Shown here: positions 58,165 to 64,000 of the stretch, in pieces | How positions within the stretch are numbered: position 1 is the stretch's first letter | How the letters are laid out: each line of letters opens with the position of its first letter | Assembly (NCBI GenBank): GCA_030762175.1 | Contig: CM060831.1 | Coordinates: forward strand, 5,777,001-5,841,000 | Length of the DNA stretch: 64,000 nt | Reading direction: 5' to 3' | From: Metallyticus violacea | Lineage: Eukaryota; Arthropoda; Insecta; Mantodea; Metallyticidae | Notes under the pieces: generated by a model | What the model was told of the DNA's origin: nothing | The model's database searches: none | The model's input: the letters and a program-made list of their open reading frames with translations, nothing else | Made by a program: the position numbers and the translations under genes

Positions 58165-60810
58165 GAGGGAAAAGCAGATGGAAGATGCCTGTTGCGACCA
58201 TAACAGCCTTGATTCTGAGTGTCTCAAGGTTCACAATCTGGAAATGTTTTATTGAGCAAATATTAAAAAGTTCTTAGATATGTCGGCACTAAGCTCACAC
58301 AAACTTTTGTCTCTCACCACTCCAACAGTTTTTATAAAGAAAGTTCTCCGCACCAGCTTTTCGTCCTTTCTACCTAATAAATGACTACAGATTGGACTTT
58401 ACTTAATTATTCGAAAAGGTTCTTACCGGAGGTCACATGTCTGCTACCTCACTTTCACAATGGCGCAACTGTTTTCCTGTTCTATCGAATACTCTCCTTT
58501 TGCTTCGAAAACCCTGCTTTCGTTCTTAGAGTCATTTTTTTAGTCTTAGAGTCATTAAACCAAGTCTTACCGTTATATTTGTCCAAGTCTCCTATTGGTT
58601 GGATTTCCTGGTCGCGATCTCTTGATATCTCCGATTGCTATCCCTAATGGTTGTTTATTTACAATGAACTGCAAGTTTGCCGAAGGTAAAAGAGCATTGA
58701 CCTTAGTGATCTAACAAATAATGAACCTTTCAAGTGCAACTTTCAAAACTTAGGATATTATGGCTAGTCCGCTCCGCTAAAGAATTCTTAAGGCTTCTCA
58801 CCACAACTAAAGTTAACGGTCTTAGGGCGACTTTACCCAAGTGATGGCCAAGAGAGTGGCAGCTTTACTTGCCCTGCCCAACATAAAAGGAAACTTAGAT
58901 GTTTATTGCTTTTCTGGCAATAAACCTCTGCAGCAAACACTTTTGCATTAGAATCTTCGTACATTTCAAAAATGATGAAAATATGTAAACTTAATCTAGA
59001 CAACAACATATAATGTGTATAGCTACGCTTAATTCAGACAACGATAACTGCCTAGAGGGTTCGAATCTGGTGGACATCTCAATGCATTGTTGTACTATAC
59101 AAAGTATTGAATAGAACCAATTTTACTAACATAACAAACACCTTTAAAAAAACGCCAATATAAGGGGCACAGGAACAAATAAAAAAAAGTCGGTGCGAAT
59201 GGGAAAGGTGAGCGAGACCTAGTGCATCAATCGGGGCCCTTTATTAGTTCGGTTTTGTTTTTTATCTGCATTCGTGCAGCACAAATAACATCATATTCAT
59301 ATAATTGAATCGAATGTTTTACTACATAAGATACCCTCTCTCTGCTATATCGCCTCTACTCTGCAGCAAGCTAATGCAAACGAAATGAATGATAGCTACA
59401 AACTGCGACACTTATAACTGAAGGAAGGAAGACGAGGACGGCAAATATCCTGCCCCTTTTAATACAGTAGTTCATATCCGCGCGTTGTGACAAATGAGTC
59501 AAAGGTCAATGAATATTACGCATCGCTTGGTTATTTAAAGCGTTAACGCAACCAGGTTTGAAACGAATCCTTACAGATTTCTTTCGAACCATTCAAATTA
59601 CTTAGTCCGGTATATCGAACTCTCATTTCCAAATAAAGTATGAGAAGGCTCCTTTAATCATCTCACAAGAATGAAACACGTAACACGTATTTTGACAGCG
59701 AGTCTAGGCTAGAGATCTATTTGGACTCCATCTCCATTTTCTGGGCTATAGGTGACGTTGACGATTCAAACTTCCAAACGATGTTCTCTTCTGATGAGTT
59801 TACAATTCTACACCCAAACAAATATACTTAATAATACTATCTAATAAGTAAGCGTTAACAAATTCAAGATCGATCTACTGAAACGACAGCAAAAAATATA
59901 ACGCGTTAATACTCCCAAGAGAAACAGACAACAACCTGTAATCGTTTAGTTTAAGCATATACGTTTACAAAATCTGAAACAAATAAAGCCTATGCAGAAA
60001 TAAGTCTTTTCACATTGAGTCAAATTTGCTGATTTAGCAAGCGGAATATGGCGCAGTATTTTGCACATATGCTAAAATAGAAATAACGAACGTACATCTA
60101 CTTGCTTTTAAACATACACGTGCATTGCTACCTGTGTATAAACAGATAGCATGGCCTTGTGCGCAATGAAGTCAAATGCCCGAAAACAATTTTACCGCAC
60201 GCTTTGATGCAAATAGTTCTGTTCCTACCACTGTGACAATGGGATATGCTGTCCTAGATGCACAAAAAGAGAAAGTACTCATAAATAGGTTGATTAGTAA
60301 AATTAATAATTTGATCCAGAGTTGACACTTAAATAACACTTGAATAGCTAGAGTATATTATGTCAAACTACATGCTAGAGTGTGAATGGTTTAGTAAACG
60401 CACCTAAAATAGGAAGTTAAAGATGAGAAAAGGGTTGTAATAATAATAATAGCTGTTGGTGTCGAGCTGGCTGGTTATGCATTTTAGATATAAGGACCAG
60501 TCCGAACAGGGGCGGCAGGAGAACAGACTATTATCACTTTATAAATAAACTCGGTTTTCGCCTATAGTCTCTTAGGACCAACTTGCATCGACAATATACA
60601 ATCTGTAAGCTCACATTTAATCTTACAGCATGAACAGAGACGCTGCTGCTGGCTGCAGGGTGCAGTCCCGAGCGGCAGCACAAGATCAGTTCTCTCTGTC
60701 CAGGCTGTAAGGGCAATTCACCCACAGCATTGTACACTTCGTTAGCAAATATAAAATGTAATACATTATAAATGCATATAACCCACTGAACTACAGAATA
60801 AATTATTTTA
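58165..60810. other. Unassigned DNA, somewhat richer in CG dinucleotides
   Basis: I see no convincing exon. The minus-strand frame at 60737-60534 is GC-richer and could be part of an exon or 5' end, but it has no clear splice pair or domain. A short (AAT) run lies at 60440. Confidence 0.3.
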
Positions 60811-60814
60811 TATA

Positions 60815-61030
60815 TCTACAGGGCTCGATAAGGCACGGACTCGACTCGTGTTCGAGAGACCCGGGGGGGTGTTCGATTTTAACAAGTTTTTCCTGTTTTC
60901 CTTAGTCCTCATAAATGCAAAATACCGCCGAGATATCCTAAGGTACGCTTCCTTCCTTTCTTAAAAAAATCGAAATGCATCATTAGTGTCCACCGTAGTA
61001 AAAAAATGTTATTAAACCCCATTAAAAACG
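60815..61030 (+). mobile_element. SINE S1, diverged
   Basis: GGCTCGATAAGGCACGGACT, TTCCTTAGTCCTCATAAATG and AAAATGTTATTAAACCCCAT are degraded S1 words in the correct order. Confidence 0.65.
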
Positions 61031-61034
61031 TTTA

Positions 61035-63015
61035 TTCTAGTTAAAGGAACATATTACGTCAGCGACAAACCTACTTATATCAACGTAGAATATCTTCCAT
61101 TTTAAATATACATCTTTTATCTTTGTATCGATGCGCAATATCTGCACTTCGATAAAAAATAAATGTTGCTTGCTACATTTCTCTGAAATAAACAGGGCTT
61201 GGAACTCATTAATGCATATTAAGCGACTCAAATTTTCGTATTAAAACCAATCATCGTGATTCAACGATACTTGTTCCATTTGCTATCTTCATTTATAATA
61301 ATGTCGCATAAATGACAAAAGATCACATTTTCACAAAATGAATACACAGACTATAATCTATCAACGCACACATACCTCATTTTCAATGAATGGAGGCGAC
61401 CGTTTGTTTAAGAATAAACGTTGACTTCTCTCTTCGTTGCAACATTTCACCACACATTCACCATGAGATCGAAGCAACACACACACACACACAAAACCCA
61501 AGTAGGGAACAGTTCCTCCACAAGGTCACACCAGTGACTATGCATGCAGAGTACAACATTAATATATTTTCTTAACAAACCCGCATCTCGTCCGGGTCCG
61601 AAGAACGTACGCACATTTTCTAAAGCCCTATTTCGGAATATATGCACTTAGCTCTTGACTACTTTTGAGTATCATATTAACGTGATATACAACTTTGTTG
61701 CACGTTGTTCACTTTCAAATGCATGGATTACGACTACAACAACATTTACTGTAACAAAACTGAGTTTTGTATCTTATTCAATATTAATGACAATATGTCA
61801 ACTATAAATTCAAACATTTTTATTACCAATTTAGACCACCTCCTCTACACACGCAAATGCTTAATTATCTTTCGGCAAGAGCTTTAGTTTTGCAAACGGC
61901 TACCTTTCATTTGTTATTAACATATGTGCTTGAAACAAATGATTACAATAATAATTATGATGATGATGTTATTGTACGTTTCTCATGCTTACATTCCAAT
62001 TTTTTGCTAATTATTTGCAGTTTCCCAATGGGAAAAATTGGGTTCAGATAGCACAGATAAGATAACAAAAATGTATTTGATCAGTGGCGGCTTGTGGACC
62101 CCGTAAAAGAGTGGATCAGGGACATAAATACGTGGCACCCAAATGGCGCGAGGGAAGGTCTCTTTTATGAAAACTTGTACTCTTCCCCGTCATTCTCTCA
62201 TAACTGTATATTTGTACCATAAACTTCTGGTTTATAATGAAATCTTCTAGTACAGCTGTTAAAGTACGCCTTAAGGCGTCTGCAGTCAATTCAGAAACAG
62301 CAATGAATGCTATGAATCTTTCAACCGGCAATATCACAACAAATTGTGACAAGCATGTAATATCTGTCGTTTCCTCGTAAGTACTACACTGGTAATGTTT
62401 ACACCAGAAGGCCGTATTCTTTTAACATAAATTACGCGTACGCATGTGAATTGTATCTGAAAAGTACAAAATATCTTATTATTGCTACCGAATGTTTATA
62501 TATATATACATGGTCGATAATTCTGTGCATAATGCGTCGCAGTTATCCGATACTACTTGTCCACTAAACAATTATACGATTGCTTCGTATTTTGCAAATA
62601 AAAATGTATGCACTTTAAACAGGACACGTTTTCTATATTTCACAGCAGCTGGAATACGGCAATAAGACTTGCTTGAATAAACTTTCCGTTAATGGTCAAA
62701 ACTGGCTATAACGACGACTTGATATAGAATAACTGTTCGGACCCTGTTTTATTTACCCCCCCCCCCATTTTTTCTTTATTTCTTTCGATCCTGAAAAGTG
62801 AACATTAGACGCTACTTATACCTACTGCATTCAGTTCACAACATACAGGCACGAGAGAAGACCAATGCAATTAAAGGGACAATAAATAAATAAATAAATA
62901 AATATAAAAACATTAAACGCCGAAGTCTGGATTCATTTGCGTCCCCATTTGATCACTTTCATTCATCGTCTCGCAACACCTTACCAGCTTACACACACAC
63001 ACACACACACACACA
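61035..63015. other. Unassigned intergenic DNA
   Basis: AT-rich, with small AC runs (61475-61490, 62991-63018) and a C run at 62757-62766. No protein-like frame is seen. Confidence 0.3.
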
Positions 63016-63019
63016 CACC

Positions 63020-63292
63020 GTCATGGGTGGCCGAGGTCGTTAAGCGCGGACTCGTGAGCGGGAGGTCTGGGGTTCGAATCCCGCCAGGACCGTCCTCCCT
63101 GACTAAGGTGTTTTCCTCAGTCCTCGTAACTGGCAAATGCCGGGGATGAACCCTAAACTTAGGCCAGGAACGTTTCCTTCCAGAAGAAGAAGAAGAAAGA
63201 AAGAAAATCCTTTCCCCATATATCATTTCATGTATCACCAGTGTTCACTGCCTATGGTGCCTCAATAGTAAAAATGGGCATTAAACACTATT
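63020..63292 (+). mobile_element. SINE S1, near full length, between (AC)n runs
   Basis: The tRNA-like head GGGTGGCCGAGGTCGTTAAG ... GGGGTTCGAATCCCGCC is the best preserved in the window. It is followed by CAGGACCGTCCTCCCTGACT and a (GAA)n stretch, and ends GTAAAAATGGGCATTAAACA. Both flanks are ACACACAC, so the target was probably an AC repeat. Confidence 0.9.
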
Positions 63293-63623
63293 CAAAACAC
63301 ACACACACACAGTGCCTATTTATTTTCAAATTTATGTATTTTTTTTAGTTCTGTTTATTTTGTTATAAGATGTTGTATGTTCATGTATGAAAAAGAAATA
63401 GATTCAAATATATATTTATTTTCATTTTAATGCCAAATATGTTGATATTTTACTGTTTTTATATAAGATAAACTTGTCAAACAAAGCTTTGGTTTAAAAA
63501 GACAATTGAATACATAAAACAAAGCATTCCATGCTCTCCTTAAAGCACCATCGAACCAAATGCAAATCTTTACCACATGCCTTCTACAGACAGAGGCAGA
63601 GATAGTATTTTGAGAACTTTCAC

Positions 63624-63734
63624 CTAATATCAACAGCCCAAAAATCTCAAATTTTGGACATGTTTTGATCAACATCTCTGCCAACCTAAAGCATACTTTA
63701 TTAACCAGAGCATCTTCCAAATGCTGGACACACT
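63624..63734 (-). CDS. Possible exon of an unknown gene at the window edge
   Basis: Minus strand: a T-rich stretch and AAATATAG lead into 111 nt that encode CVQHLEDALVNKVCFRLAEM then LIKTCPKFEIFGLLIL, ending at TTAG|GTGAAAG. Both borders are phase 1, and the residues look like amphipathic helices rather than repeat translation. I do not recognise the family. Only one exon is visible, so chance is possible. Confidence 0.3.
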
Positions 63735-64000
63735 CTATATTTTACAGTATCTTTAATTTAAAAAAAAAAGTAAAAAGAAAATGAAAACAGAATTAAATTT
63801 AAAAAATATATTTGGGATAGTGGAGGCAGAGGTGAACAAAATATCTTACATTGAATGTACAATTACAGGGATGTTCTTTATATTTTTGGGTGTAATTTTA
63901 GGGAAATTGAAGCATATTTATAAGCACAAAACATTGAAAAGCCTAAAGTAGATTTTTGCTTTAAGAACATATGCCAAATGCCAGGGTTCCATTCCATCTA

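Noticed and set aside
60534..60737. GC-richer minus-strand frame as a coding exon
   Set aside because: No paired splice sites or recognisable protein features; left as unassigned.
63020..63085. Possible leucine- or serine-type tRNA gene
   Set aside because: The tRNA-like head is the start of a repeated S1 SINE with a common body and 3' end found at eight or more sites.

Overview
The window looks like a piece of an AT-rich, intron-bearing and very transposon-dense invertebrate nuclear genome. The basis is spliceosomal exons with consensus GT..AG borders, a Mediator subunit gene, several canonical Penelope-like retroelements (PLEs), non-LTR retrotransposon remains, hAT, mariner and Tc1-like DNA transposons, and several tRNA-derived SINE families. 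An arthropod, possibly a chelicerate, fits best, but the sequence alone does not settle the taxon. No bacterial operon, CRISPR array, rRNA gene or convincing functional tRNA gene was seen.

Two host loci can be supported, both on the minus strand. The first occupies the left end. Four exons (6828-6794, 6538-6503, 2041-1649, 217-1) all join in phase 1 and encode a short basic leader, a long glutamine-rich tract and the start of an acidic/Pro-Ser-rich region that runs off the window. A candidate CCAAT-box promoter with a non-coding first exon lies at about 10.1 kb. It is present a second time at 14.6 kb because it sits inside a direct tandem duplication (about 7.9-11.7 kb and 11.7-16.3 kb). The second locus is the 3' part of the Mediator subunit gene MED14 (51244-46031). 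Its last five exons are recognisable, but they carry apparent frameshifts and an in-frame stop, so it is either an unprocessed pseudogene or a gene with assembly indels.

Between and inside these loci most of the DNA is mobile or tandem repeat. An unnamed interspersed repeat, called family A here, occurs at least eight times between 7.8 and 40.4 kb. It has a conserved 5' end (GTCACGCAGGAGCTGCG), a (TTA)n microsatellite at a fixed internal place and a tail of about 130-bp degenerate subrepeats built on GCTAGAGCGATTTTTAAA. A near-full-length PLE (25.5-28.5 kb) is nested in one family A copy, and another family A copy interrupts a hAT transposon (39-41 kb). A second PLE family lies at 51.4-53.5 kb and 56.6-58.2 kb. 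PLE 3' regions carry a small hairpin resembling the hammerhead-ribozyme-like signature of PLEs.

The 29.4-30.4 kb stretch is a 900-bp TAG-type trinucleotide array, and 32.1-32.7 kb is a 20-bp minisatellite. The right end (58.2-64 kb) is mostly unassigned AT-rich DNA with two SINEs and one possible exon of an unknown gene at the edge. Nearly all long open frames in the window are shadows of simple repeats or broken transposon pieces.
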